Source: Echiichthys vipera (lineage: Eukaryota > Chordata > Actinopteri > Perciformes > Trachinidae). Taken from it: a stretch of DNA of 64,000 nt. Below are positions 48,250-59,682 of the stretch, one piece after another. The notes under the pieces were generated by a model, which saw nothing but the letters and a program-made list of their open reading frames with translations, did not search any database and was not told the DNA's origin. The translations under genes were made by a program, and so were the position numbers. Position 1 is the stretch's first letter. Every line of letters begins with the position of its first letter. The stretch spans positions 10,018,551 through 10,082,550 of the forward strand of contig OY829657.1 in assembly GCA_963691815.1 (NCBI GenBank), given 5' to 3'.

Positions 48250-48625
48250 AAAGTGATATCACACGATGTAAAGCTGACACTGACGCTCCCGCCGCTGCTC
48301 ATCCCACCCCCGCCCCACCGGGACCGGCGGCAGCTGGTGCCAAACCGCCCCCCTGAGAGCCGCGCTGAGGGACGGAGCCATGCCGAGCGATGCCACTCAG
48401 CAGCCGGACTGCCGCCTCGTCTCATCCGTCTCCAACGCACCACAGAGGAATATGATGACATGAGATTTCCCACAGGCCCTCACTGGCACCTGGATGTGAG
48501 TGAATCGAGGGGGGGGAAGAGGGGATAACCGACGGCGGATAATGACGTGATGGTTCCGGTTGTAGAGAGAGCGCACGGGGGCTCCGGGCGTCTTTAATGA
48601 CCGGTGCTGGAGAGGAAATCACCGT
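48250..48625 (+). promoter_or_regulatory. CpG-rich region, candidate fam163a promoter and first 5' UTR exon
   Basis: GC-rich, CpG-dense sequence (CCGCCGCTG, GGGACCGGCGGCAG, GACGGCGG) stands out from AT-rich flanks. A strong donor, TGGAT|gtgagt at 48495/48496, suggests that a non-coding first exon ends here. It lies 9.6 kb upstream of the fam163a ATG on the same strand. The link to fam163a is inferred from order and strand. Confidence 0.45.
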
Positions 48626-49656
48626 ACTTAATTGTGTGTGTGTATGTGGATATGTGTGTGCGCGCGTGTGTGTGTGTGTGTGTGTGGAACCGTTGTACGG
48701 ATACTGGACCGACCGCACTTGTTAAAAAAGAAACAGTCTCTCAAACAGGTTGCTGAGATTTCCTTCAGTCTGAAAGGTAAGGCTTTACAATCCTCCGCGC
48801 GCCACTTAACCGCTCTGCGTATCAATTTATCCGCTTAATTGAGCAGAAATTCGACTAATCGATGATGTAACAGCTGCCAAATTGACCCCCGGCCTCCAAT
48901 TTAGTTAAAACATTAGGGGTTTTAACAAAATCAGCCTGTTCATTGACGTCTGTACCTTGGCTCAGAGGTTGCACAAAGACTACAGTACTTTGACATTACT
49001 ACGCAATGTTGCGTACCCTGATAGTAACATCATCTGGACTCTAAGGTGAGTAAATCCATTTGAAGTGCGCTGATCTTCCATTTCATTCATCTATTATTCA
49101 ACCGTTATTTTTCCAGATACAATATTAAGAACAGTTGCTTATTAACAATATTGATCCGGTCCAAGGGTCCATCTTATTGCTGTTTATGACAATTCATGCA
49201 CACTTGCATGATTCTAAAAGAGAAACAGAAACATAATGCAACATTGGCTTCTAGAGTTTGTGGGCGTAATGACTGTGACATGTGTACTTTATCCTGTACG
49301 CATGAGTATGGCCACTGTTAGACAGATTTTATGTAACATGTCATCTATTTTCTATATGTTAGACTACATGCATGCTACAGCATTTATAGCTGGTGTACTA
49401 AACCACGGTTAACAAGCCAGTTTCTTCTATGTAATGACCTATGAGCACTGACAAAGTGAATATGAGCCTGAGGTGGTGGGTGGATGCAGGAGCGAGAGCG
49501 CTTTAATGAATGAATTTGTGATGTGAATGAAGACAGATCCATCCAACCAACCCCTTCAAACAAACAAAAAGGCTTGTTTACTGTAGCTGCAGTGCTGACC
49601 ACATCACTGCTGGGCCCCTGAGGCTGTCTTTTTCATTTTTTTTGTTGCTTTCCCAG

Positions 49657-49710
49657 GGGGCTTTGCAGCACCGTCTAAGGATGCTCTTCCCCAGATGGTG
49701 ACTTCTACAG
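49657..49710 (+). other. fam163a: candidate fam163a 5' UTR exon
   Basis: A pyrimidine tract and acceptor (gctttcccag) precede 54 bases that end in a strong donor (CTACAG|gtaagg). It is not obviously coding. Assignment to fam163a is by position. Confidence 0.35.
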
Positions 49711-51479
49711 GTAAGGGGTGTGTTCATGTATTCCCATTATGTCTCTCTGACACACACGCTGTTTGCCAAAAAGGGTGTTCGTGTGGAGTCTCTGATGTGT
49801 GCTCTGAACCTCAGGGATCTTGCTGTATAGCTGAGAGTGTTCACTTGTGTTTCAGCTCTTCTGCCTGCATGGGATCGCTGCAGCTCATTTCGATTTAAGT
49901 GTTTTCTCTATTGTTGTGGATCAAAGGCACTGAATTTACCCCCCGCTCAGTCCTCAAATCCAGTTTCTTACACGTTTGACCATAAACGATCCAAAATAGA
50001 GGTAATTATGACACGGATCGAGTGTGTGTGTTGTCAGTCAAATATCAAAAGACGGCTGACTGAATTCCGTTTAGACTATTTGAAAATGAAATCATCCTCT
50101 TTTCCTCCCCCTTTTCTCACACTCCTTGCTGTCTTTGTTCTCTCCTGCTCTTGCAGCGGGGGCCTCTGTCCTAGATGTGGATGTGTTCCTCTCCTCACAC
50201 GCTGAGATGAGTGCTTTCAGAGGCAGGCAAGGCAGAAAAGTCCCGATTTTACTACCTGGCTAAATTGCCCTGTGATGGAAAAATATTGTTAAAGGAATGA
50301 TACTTGAATAATTGAAGCCCCAGGCCTTTAAAATTGCAGGGACTCGCTGTGATTTCCAGCGAAAAGTTAGAGGCCACCTCAACGAAATATTCACATCATT
50401 ATTTAAGAATGGAGATAGATCGAGGAGCCGCTCAGGTACTCCCACCCTCTCGCTCCATCTGTGCAAGGTCTCCGTTTCCTATCTATCTCCTGTTGTAAAA
50501 TCATCTCCCAGCTTCTCCATCTATTCCATTTGAAATGGATTAAAACTCATCCGCATAATGACTCGGTCTCTAGCTAATGTCATCTGGGCGCTTCAAATGA
50601 GTTTCAGCTTTCAAAATGATTTTTTAAATACCTACAACATGCTGCCGCTCTGCCACTGCTATTTATACTCTCTTTATCTGCAATGACACATGATAATGAG
50701 TCTTACAAAAAATTGATTGATTAGAGGGCTAAGCCAGGATGCGTTTAAAATAATAAAATAGCATAAAATGAGAGTAAGGAAAGGCTGCAACACTTAGTGG
50801 ATTACTTAATGAGCCGTTTAAGGCATATGTCAATCACAAATGCCAAGATATTCTGATTCCAAGTTCTCAAAATATGATGATTGGCTGCTGTCATTGTCAT
50901 TGTTTGTCATTGTAAATGACAAACTAGGGGTCAGATAAAACAAAGCGTTTTAAGAAGCCAGCAAACTTTTGATGGGTTTTTCCTGTCATTTTTAGTTGGA
51001 CTGAGGAGAAAGCTTACCATAAAAATTGGGAACGGCTCTGTCCAAAGAACAAACACTGTGGAGTTTGTGTGTCATAGGCCTTATATTTTTTGATAGATAC
51101 TCAATCTTACCCAGCGAACGACAACACAGGGATACTGAGCAGGTATCAAAACACCAACCGTTATTCAGACCTCTAAGTTATGTAATGTAACTCTTACCCT
51201 GTCATTTAGCCTAATCCTAAACCTAACCCTTCATGGTTAACTTAAGCCATTTGCCAACTTAAGTGTTGATGCTTGCATACTAATCCAGATTTGTTCTGTA
51301 CCTATTTTTTTTTGGACGGCCCGGTGAGCAACTTCCTGCTCGCTCTGCTGATTGCCAGGCAACCTCAGAGGGGTGAAGTCACGGCTCCCGGCTAAGAAAT
51401 AGTCCACAACCTAACCCTACATGAAACCACAATGGCCTGTTTTAGGACTTTTTGTACGGATCAAAAGGACAAGATATAA

Positions 51480-51672
51480 CTTATTTTTAGTGAGCTTGAG
51501 AGGTGGTAGTAGGTGGATTTTGCTAAATTTTGCGCTAAGCTAAGCTAAGCTAACCAAGTGCTGACTCCAGCTTCATATTGAACAGATAGATACGAGTGGT
51601 ATCAATGTTCTCATCTAATTCTCAACAACACAGCAAACAAGCATATTTCCCAAAATGTCGACCTACTCCTTT
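51480..51672. repeat. dispersed repeat fragment with GCTAA tandem
   Basis: GCTAAGCTAAGCTAAGCTAA is followed by CTGACTCCAGCTTCATATTG and ends CCCAAAATGTCGACCTACTC. It shares blocks with 5359-5506 and, inverted, with 36026-36145. Confidence 0.65.
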
Positions 51673-52462
51673 AATAAAGTTGGGTTTTTTGATTAAATTC
51701 CCCGTTCAAAGCGTCTCTAATTTTCTTGGTTCACTCGAGCATCACGTGGGAGAAAAAGCTCTTCATTTCAAAACACAAAATCATCATCACATCATCCCAC
51801 GTGGAACTTCAGAGGGGAGCGTTTTTTACCTCTTCAACTTTCGATTAGGGATATGTTCAGTGGTGGATGTGTGTATGACTGCTGAGTGTGTATGAGCCCG
51901 TTGTTCACCCACATACGCTTGTGTGTGTTGCTGTGTGTTACACATTTAGCTGACTGCTAGGATCGTTTCATTTCCCACAGAGAAAACAAATTAAATTATG
52001 ACACCTCTCTCTGCTGCCTCTCATCTCCTGCTTTTCACTGTGTCAAGAGACGACAGAACTGCTAAGTATAGTCCTGAAAGTGGAGTGTGAAACCTCTCCA
52101 CCTCTCTCAACATTTCAAACATTATGAAGGTCGAAACGAGATGATGTTGAGCTTGAACAAAGGTAAAATCATTTCACATTTCATTGTTTTTTGACTGTTT
52201 TGTGTCAAAGAAACAGAGGAGGAGATGTGCATGTGATATAATTAGAATCCACATATTTTCTAATTGTGTTAAAAAGATCACAAAAAACTGTCTCAAAGTA
52301 ATGTTCAGTGTAATGACCTGTGTCTCTCTCTTTCTGTTAATTGAGTTGATAAGAAGCAGGAGCCACTGGTTTCAAAAGTCCTTTTATCACTTTGCAGTAT
52401 ATTCTCATTTCTCTTTCAACGATATTCTCAATGCTCCTCACAGAAGTCTCCTGGATAATACT

Positions 52463-52870
52463 CATCTCATCTCATCTCATCTCATCTTCAGCCGCTTATC
52501 CGGGGTCGGGTTGCGGGGCAGCAGCTTTAGTAGGGGACCCCAAACTTCCCTTTCCCGGGCCACATTAACCAGCTCTAACTGGGGGATCCCGAGGCGTTCC
52601 CAGGTCAGTGTGGAGATATAATCTCTCCACCTGGTCCTGGGTCTTCCCCGAGGCCTCCTCCCAGCTGGACGTGCCTGGAACACCTCCCTAGGGAGGCGCC
52701 CAGGGGGCATCCTTACTAGATGCCTGAACCACCTCAACTGGCTCCTTTCAATGCTAAGGAGCAGCGGCTCTACTCCGAGTTCCTCACGGATGGCTGAACT
52801 TCTCACCCTCTCTCTAAGGGAGACTCAAGCCACCCTCCTGAGAAAACCCATTTTGGCCGCTTGTACGCGC
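52463..52870 (-). mobile_element. 5'-truncated LINE 3' end with target-site duplication
   Basis: The minus strand encodes the tail of a non-LTR retrotransposon ORF2 (SQLRWFRHLVRMPPGRLPRE, GRRPRGRPRTRWRDYI, REREVWGPLLKLLP), a text I recall from many fish LINE-derived ORFs. It ends in a (TGAGA)n tail at the low-coordinate side. Nine-base direct repeats GATAATACT at 52454-52462 and 52871-52879 flank it exactly. Only about 408 bases remain. The clade is not assigned. Confidence 0.9.
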
Positions 52871-54968
52871 GATAATACTGCAAAGTTTAATTATTTCCAA
52901 GAAGACTCATTTCTTCTGTTAGTTTTTCACGGCAAATAGCTTGTAATACTATGATAAAGGGACACAACCTTTGATTAATCTGTCTGTTATGTTCTCCATT
53001 AAGCCCAGTGTGACATTCAGATTGCTTCTTTCATCCTCCAACAGTGCAAATCATTAAACCATAACTGGAACCAGAGGAGGTTTGGTTCATATTTGCTTGA
53101 GAGAAAAAAATAAAATAAACTGAAATGAGGATCGAAATGAGCTTTCAATCATCAAAATCAAAGCAGGATCTGTGATTCTCCCATTTTAAGTTATGTAAAT
53201 CTTGCCGTATGGCTTCAGTGTGGTACTTTCCCAAAGAAATATGGCGGTTATATTAAACTTTTTTCTAGAGGGCGTAAACCAACTATCTGTTGATCTCAAC
53301 GAATCAAGACTCTAACAATCTCAAAACTGTCAGTGCTAAAAAAAACAAAAAAACAAAAAAAACAACAACATTTAAATTCAAATATAATCGATAATCGTGG
53401 CCTTAAAATCAAAATTGTGGATTTGAAGAATCCTGACAGCACTCAAAATTAGGAATTGCTTATCAAAATAGTCTCCAAATTATTTTCTGTTAATCGATTA
53501 ATTGGTTCATTACTGTGAAACCCATTCGCTTCATCTACCATTGCTATTGAGAAGAAAGATTTATCCAGAAATACCTCTAAAACTCTCTCTAAGACTCTAA
53601 AACTGAACTGATTTAAACTGTATCTCTCTATAAAGTGGAAAACATTGAGAATTTTAAGCTCTGTGATTGGATGTTTTTCACTACTTTCAGGAGCTGTAGT
53701 GGACTTTTAGTCAGTAGTTGTAGTTTTTATGTCTCCAGTGTTAAAGTTTTCCTATGATGTGCCCATCTTTTGTAATGATGATTTAAACCGGAGTGATGTA
53801 TCGTGTCCATACATTCCTTGGAAGCGCTCCAAACTGACGGTCACGTAACACTGTCGATGCAGAAAATGCGCAGAAACACTTTTACTTCTGTAACTGTGGT
53901 CGCCAAACTTCACCCACTGAGCCTCTCTCTCTGTCTCTCTGTCACACACACAACAAACAACTCAGCATTGCTTTTGTGCTTTAGTCAAATCCCTGCAAAT
54001 CTCAGGGATACATTTTCTGCATCCTTTCTCTTGTGCAGAGAAGATCTGGATCCTCTACTCACTGTCACCAAAGCTCATTTTGTCAGACGCGCACTGTCTA
54101 AGCGCAGTGCAATGGTCACCTGGGAGTCGTACACTTAACTACTTAAAGGATGTTGTGTGTTGTAGAAATCGGATGCCTGTTGGCTCCCCTGAGGCTCGTC
54201 TCATCCCTCTTCATCCCTGTCACTTCTCCAAGCCAGCAACTGACGGGGATTTACGGCAGATCCTCTTTCTCCTTTCACACCCCGGGATTGTTATGTGATC
54301 TAAGGGGTCGTTATAACGTGTGTCTTTGCTCGGATTTGTGTTTGTGTGCGTTTCCCAGTCGAATCCTACAACCCTGAACCTACTGAGAGTCATATACAAA
54401 CTGCGTTAGTTAAGACACTCTGACAGCATTAGAGTTGAGTCTCCCAACCTCTGTCACTTTGCGTCTTTGTCTTTACAGTCTGCTGGAAACTCTCTAATCT
54501 GAGGCTTTACCTCAACGCTCCCTTTCTAGCATAATTTGGTTGCATGGTAGTCAAAATCACTTCTTTTTTTTGTTCTAAAAAGATTCCATTGCTTTGTTTG
54601 TGTTGATATGCGTCATTATTTCTGCATACATTTGCTATAGTAGCTTCAGCAGTGTTGTCATGCCCTGAAAGCAAGGGGAATTGAAAGGATAGACCTGGAG
54701 GGGAGAGTGATGTAAAGCGTATGGTGAAAGAGGAGGCTATGCCTAAACGAGTGAATGGGAGGTTAGGAGAGTAAAGGAGAGAGGATAGGCAAAAAGGAGG
54801 ACTTAATAGAGATATCATAGTGAGCTAGAGAGGGAAGAAATGGGGAGCAAGAGGGACTTCACATCGCTTTTAACGACATTAACGTGGTCCGCGGTGTATA
54901 TAATTTAGTATGATGACGCAATGGAAGATACTGCACCGAGTGAGCTGTCTGGGAGGGAGCTTATTTCA

Positions 54969-55150
<182 letters not shown>

Positions 55151-56236
55151 CTCTCTGTGATTGTGTTCAATTAGTCAGAGATTCATGTGCATTCAGCGTT
55201 AAATGCTAAGATTTATGACCCTAACCCTATATCTTATTACAATTTTTTTTAAAGGGGCATACCACACTCACCTTGTTTTTTCGTTTCCATTTAGACCAGG
55301 AAAGAAATCTCTGGATGGATTTGACTGTAGGCGAGGTGGGGGACATGTGGTTTTCCACAGTCAGGCAGCAGAACAAACCACTCAAGCCTGAACTAGCATT
55401 TGTTTGAACCTTCTGGCTGAGATTTCTTTTCCAGTAACGTCAATACAACAAGTGCCAGAACGTTTAAACCATTTCATTAAGCAATATGACTAAAATTTAC
55501 TGCAAATTACAGCCTTGGGAGTCTCGTAGCTTTTACAAAATTACATTAATACACCAGTAATGAGAAAGAAGCTCCCCATTTTTAAATCAATTTAATTGGG
55601 ATAATTAAATGTTGTTCTTCCGTTGAGAAGTATCCGGATGTTTTAGTTAATCAACTTGAACAGTAGATAAACAAAGTCGTCTGGTGTTGTAATTGCTATA
55701 ATGGCAGTGCTTAAAATGAATAATTCTGCCTCAACTCAACCGTAGACAATGCTCTAAATTAAGGTCTGAATCATGTGTTATATACTAATAGAAAAAAAGT
55801 AATCATATCTTGTTGCATTCATATTTGAATTGTGTGGGTTTTTTTTAGTATTTTATTGTAAATACCAGCAAGATCTATCACACAGCTAATTTATTGCAAA
55901 TAGACCCGTTTATAAGTATAATCTTTGAGGCTGGATAAGATGTTTGCTTTGTGCAGTGGATATAATTGTGTGTGCAGACTCCTGCCTTCTTTTCATTTAC
56001 ACCTTTTTTTGTTTTTTTTATGCAAGATTGTGATTGTGTGACTCTGGACTCTCGAGAGCTATTTGTTCAAGATTATTTACCTGCAATGCAGAACAATTGA
56101 AAGATCCCGACACTCCGAGTGCTTATGCATTCATGTCTTTTCTTGACTTTACCCCAGCAGAATATCTAAACTATGTCTGTCAGATGTCTTATGTGTCTTT
56201 CCTCACCATCAATCTGCATCAAATCCAGGAAATAAC

Positions 56237-56284
56237 ATGATGATGATGATAATTATGATGATGATGCTGATGATGATGATGATT
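56237..56284. repeat. (GAT)n microsatellite, interrupted
   Basis: GAT units with AAT and GCT interruptions are directly visible. Confidence 0.93.
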
Positions 56285-57016
56285 ATCAATGCAAATTTGA
56301 AAGGTGCTTTGGAATCAGAGTCCCCCACAAATTGCAGGAGGTGTACATGGGCAAAAAATTAGTATGCTGAAACTGTACTGCACATATGCATATAATACAC
56401 CGGCCATATGGCAAGTGTGCAAGGTTTTGCTGCACTCAGCATGCTAATCCATATGCATCCTGAGTGTCTGTTTGCCATTCAAAGTGGTCCGTCGTAATTC
56501 AGTCACACTTTGCAATTGTTGCTTTTTAAGATTTATGTAGTCTAATTATGTATAATTGATTCCTATATCCATGGATCTTATTGTAAGGCAAGATTCCAGG
56601 AAACAGTAGATTTGATATATTTACTCTGGTGCTAAAACAACAAGTTGATTAATCTATTTTTTTTTAATATAATAAGTTGGTCTGGTTGCAGCTTCTCAAA
56701 TGTGAGGACTTTCTGTTTTTCTCTGTCTCATTTCATTGTAAATTGAATACTTCTGCGTTAATGGCCATCATTAGCAGTGTGAAGAACGTCACTTAAGGCT
56801 GCAGTCATTTTTTGTTTGCCTTTTATGGGCTCAACAATTAACTTTTCGTAAGCTGAAATAAAAAGAAAAGCAAGGCCGAGCAGAGTGAAATAGAGTAGCA
56901 GATAGTTGTATACATATGGTCTGAAAAGGAATGGATTGGGTGTAAAATTATCATCATCAGCTGCAGCCGTGTATTTCTTTAATGTCATGACAGAAGCTTC
57001 TTCTTTCCCCCTGCAG

Positions 57017-57120
57017 GAGTTCCAGTGAGAGGAGGTTTTGAGAGTAACACTCCACAGGCCTGTCATGGTTTCCTACCTTCTTACACTCCTCCATCTCTGC
57101 ATCTCCTGCTGTCTTCTAAT
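57017..57120 (+). other. fam163a: candidate fam163a 5' UTR exon
   Basis: The acceptor ttccccctgcag|GAG and donor CTAAT|gtaagt bound 104 bases, about 940 bases before the coding exon. Splice sites are good, but no homology supports it. Confidence 0.4.
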
Positions 57121-58078
57121 GTAAGTCTCTTCTATCAAAGCTTAGATGTCACTGCTTTGTCAAGGGGTGTAACTACTTTTCCACTAAGCTCATGCATATT
57201 GACCATTTGTGGGTTTTTAAGTAATATGCTATAACTACTTGAATGAATAGCGGTTTCAAACCAGTGTGTCTCCAGCTGTATCATCTCTGAAACGCGGTCT
57301 GATATGATGTGAATGCGTCCTGAGACAAAAGAGCGATATCAATCTCGTCTCATTTTAAAAGAGAAAGCAAATATGTGGAGAAACCTACTCTTCCTCACAG
57401 GACGCAAGGGCTCAGCGGTTGGATGAGAATGAAAATAATGTGAGCCCAACAAAAGAGATTCGGGAGATTTTATAGCAAAGTGGTAAACCGCTCTCTCCAT
57501 CGTTTCTTATTCAATTTGTGGTGATGTCATTTTGGATTTCAGGATTATGTCGTGTCGTTTGCTTTTAACATCTTGGGACCATGTCTGACAAGTGTTTTCA
57601 CTGTAATGTTATCCCTTGGATCGTATCACATCATCATAAAAAACACCAAATTAGGGTTGAGTGATGTTAGGCTTGGAGCACTAAAGCTGTGAGATTGAGG
57701 TGTCTTTTTTCCTTTCCTTTAACATCTATCCATCTGCATCCGAGGTCTGAAACATCCCCAGCCGTCTGGTAACAGCTGCCTGAGAACCAACCACTTACAG
57801 CATGTTTCATCAGTTGAGGTTACGTCATGATGTTACATGAATTTACTAATTCAGCCTACATTGGTTATCTAAGCAGTTGTTATAGAAACCTTTGTTGGAC
57901 ATGAGTATGCTGAATATTATGCAGTTAATTTGCGCTACTGGGATCCAGTTGTCTAATAAGCCCATTCATGTTCTTGTTTCTGCCTCGCTCTTCTTCTATG
58001 TCTTCAAACTTCCATCCCAATCTCTTGCTTTCATCTCTCTCTGTCTCCCTCTAAAGGGTTTGATGGAGAGCTGGTCGA

Positions 58079-58171
58079 ATGTCAGCGGGAACTATTGTTA
58101 TATCCGGAGGAATTCTCGCCGGAGTGATACTGCTGTGCATCGTAGCAGTGCTCTGTTACTGTAGACTCCAG
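58079..58171 (+). CDS. fam163a: fam163a coding exon 1 (membrane helix)
   Basis: Residues 1-31, phase 0 at the donor (CTCCAG|gtatca). The acceptor upstream (ccctctaaag) puts the exon start at 58057, giving 22 bases of 5' UTR in the same exon. Confidence 0.93.
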
Positions 58172-59682
58172 GTATCACTGTGTCACTGTGTTTGCATGAA
58201 TGCGCTCACCCAACCTTGTATCAAGGTTAAAAATTCGGGTATCATTACAACCTTTTAACCTCAGTATAAAACATGAGAGTGAGCTCACTTCAATTCAATT
58301 CAATTTTATTAATAGTGCCAAATCATAACAAAAGTTATCTCAGGACACTTTACAGAATAGGTATAGACCACACTCTATGACTTATCAATGATTTACATTT
58401 TAGACCCAACAATTCCTCCATAGGATACAGTGGCAACGAAAACCTTCCCTATAACAGGCAGGAATGTTGGACAGACCCAGCTCTATGGAGGACGGACATA
58501 TGTCTTAGCTAAGGGCTCGTAAGCCCTAGCTGTAAGCTTTATCAAAAAGGAAAGTTTGAAGTTTACTCTTAAATATGGGGACAGTGTCTGCCTCCTGAAT
58601 AACACTTGGGAGTTGGTTTCAGAGGAGAGGAGCTTGGTAGCTGAGGGCTCTGCCTCCCATTTTACTTTTGGAGACTCTAGGAACGACAAGTAGCCCTGCA
58701 TTCTCAAAGCGCAGCGATCTAGTCGGGTAATACGGTACTATGAGCTATTTAAGATACGACAGAGCCTGACCAATAAGAGCTTTGCTGGAGGAAAACACAA
58801 CATCATCCAGAGTAACAATATCTTTAGCTATTGAGTTTCGGAGGTACAATAACTTCAGTTTTATCTGAGTTTATCGTCAGAAAATTGCAGGTCATCAGCA
58901 TAACAATGAAAGTTTATGGAGTGCTTCCTTATAATATTTCCTAAGGGAAACATATATAAGGTGAATAGCATCGGTCTAAGGACAGAACCCTGTGGGACTC
59001 CGTGACTAACTTTAGTGTGTATGTAGGATTTGTCGTTAACATGTACAAACTGAGATATATCTGATAAATATGATTTAAACCAGCTCAGTGTGGTTCCCTT
59101 AATGCCAATTAGATGCTCTAGTCTGTGTAGCAGGATATGATGGTCAAAAGTGTCGAAGGCAGTACAAAGATCTAGTAAAACAAGCACAGAGACAAGTCCT
59201 TTGTCTGAAGCTATTCGAAGGTCGTTAGTAATTTTTACCAGTGCTGTCTGATTCATTCTAAATCCTGACTTCACTTCACCCACTTCCTTTTCTACCCTCT
59301 GCAGTATTACTGCTGTAAGAAGAATGATTCTGAGGTGGACATGGGCTCCGTGGTGGGAGCGGACCCTCTCTCTCACTTTCCCTGCAATGCCTGCAACGCC
59401 CTCGCCATGGACGGCGCGGCTATCACCCCTGTCTCTCTGGATCAGCTGGATGAGGGCTCTCACCACAACCACTGCCCCACCTGTTCGCCGTACACCCTCC
59501 GCGCTGGACTCACAGACGACATGCGTAACGGAGGGGAGCGGCTGGGCTTCCACACCTACTATGAGAACCCGTCCGTCTCTCTCCCGCTCTCTGCCAACCC
59601 GCATGGCTCCTCCCCTCTGATCTACTACGGTCCCACGGACATGTTTCCTCCCCCGCCACGCCCCTACAGCACCCAGGTCTGA
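58079..59682 (+). CDS. fam163a: FAM163A family membrane protein, two coding exons
   Basis: Exons 58079-58171 and 59305-59682 join in frame to 156 residues. The N-terminus (MSAGTIVISGGILAGVILLC, then IVAVLCYCRLQ|YYCCKK) is nearly identical to human FAM163A/B. A hydrophobic segment at about 6-28 is followed by a Cys-rich juxtamembrane stretch that could be palmitoylated. The rest matches FAM163A rather than FAM163B: CNAC near residue 53, HCPTCSPYTLRAG, NGGERLGFHTYYENP. FAM163A is also called neuroblastoma-derived secretory protein; its molecular role is unclear. The end, RPYSTQV, retains the S/T-x-V form of human ISTDV and resembles a class I PDZ ligand. The start is the only ATG giving this conserved N-terminus. 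Confidence 0.93.
58293..59270 (-). mobile_element. 5'-truncated non-LTR retrotransposon (LINE) in the fam163a intron
   Basis: On the minus strand an ORF (59268 towards 58861) encodes reverse-transcriptase text: LDLCTAFDTFDHHILLHRLE, LSWFKSYLSD, VSHGVPQGSVL and FHCYADD (catalytic YADD). An untranslated 3' part of about 560 bases and a (TTGAA)n-type tail follow at the low-coordinate end. Eight-base direct repeats TCACTTCA at 58285-58292 and 59271-59278 flank it, fixing its limits at 978 bases. It resembles the CR1/L2/Rex group, but the clade is uncertain. It lacks the RT N-terminus and endonuclease and is inactive. Confidence 0.9.
59305..59682 (+). CDS. fam163a: fam163a coding exon 2 (cytoplasmic part, stop)
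   Basis: Residues 32-156 and TGA. The acceptor is ctctgcag|TATTACTGC, giving YYCCKKNDSEVDMG. It ends PPPPRPYSTQV. A LINE and its target duplication end only 26 bases before the acceptor-exon boundary. Confidence 0.94.
   Translation, partial: YYCCKKNDSEVDMGSVVGADPLSHFPCNACNALAMDGAAITPVSLDQLDEGSHHNHCPTCSPYTLRAGLTDDMRNGGERLGFHTYYENPSVSLPLSANPHGSSPLIYYGPTDMFPPPPRPYSTQV

Larger units (their letters stand above)
41491..48250. other. intergenic region between nrdc and fam163a
   Basis: No coding exon is supported. It contains a foldback element at 42.1 kb, a repeat fragment near 44.2-44.46 kb, a short CA tract near 44925, a poly-C run near 46510 and a Tc1-like remnant at 47.1-48.06 kb. The rest is AT-rich unique-looking sequence. 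Confidence 0.65.

Noticed and set aside
50157..50240. Possible exon after the acceptor at 50157
   Set aside because: The acceptor is good, but no convincing GT donor follows and no coding match exists.
56758..57066. 102-residue minus-strand frame with a hydrophobic segment
   Set aside because: No family similarity noticed, no conserved start context, and it runs antisense into a candidate fam163a exon. Probably chance.
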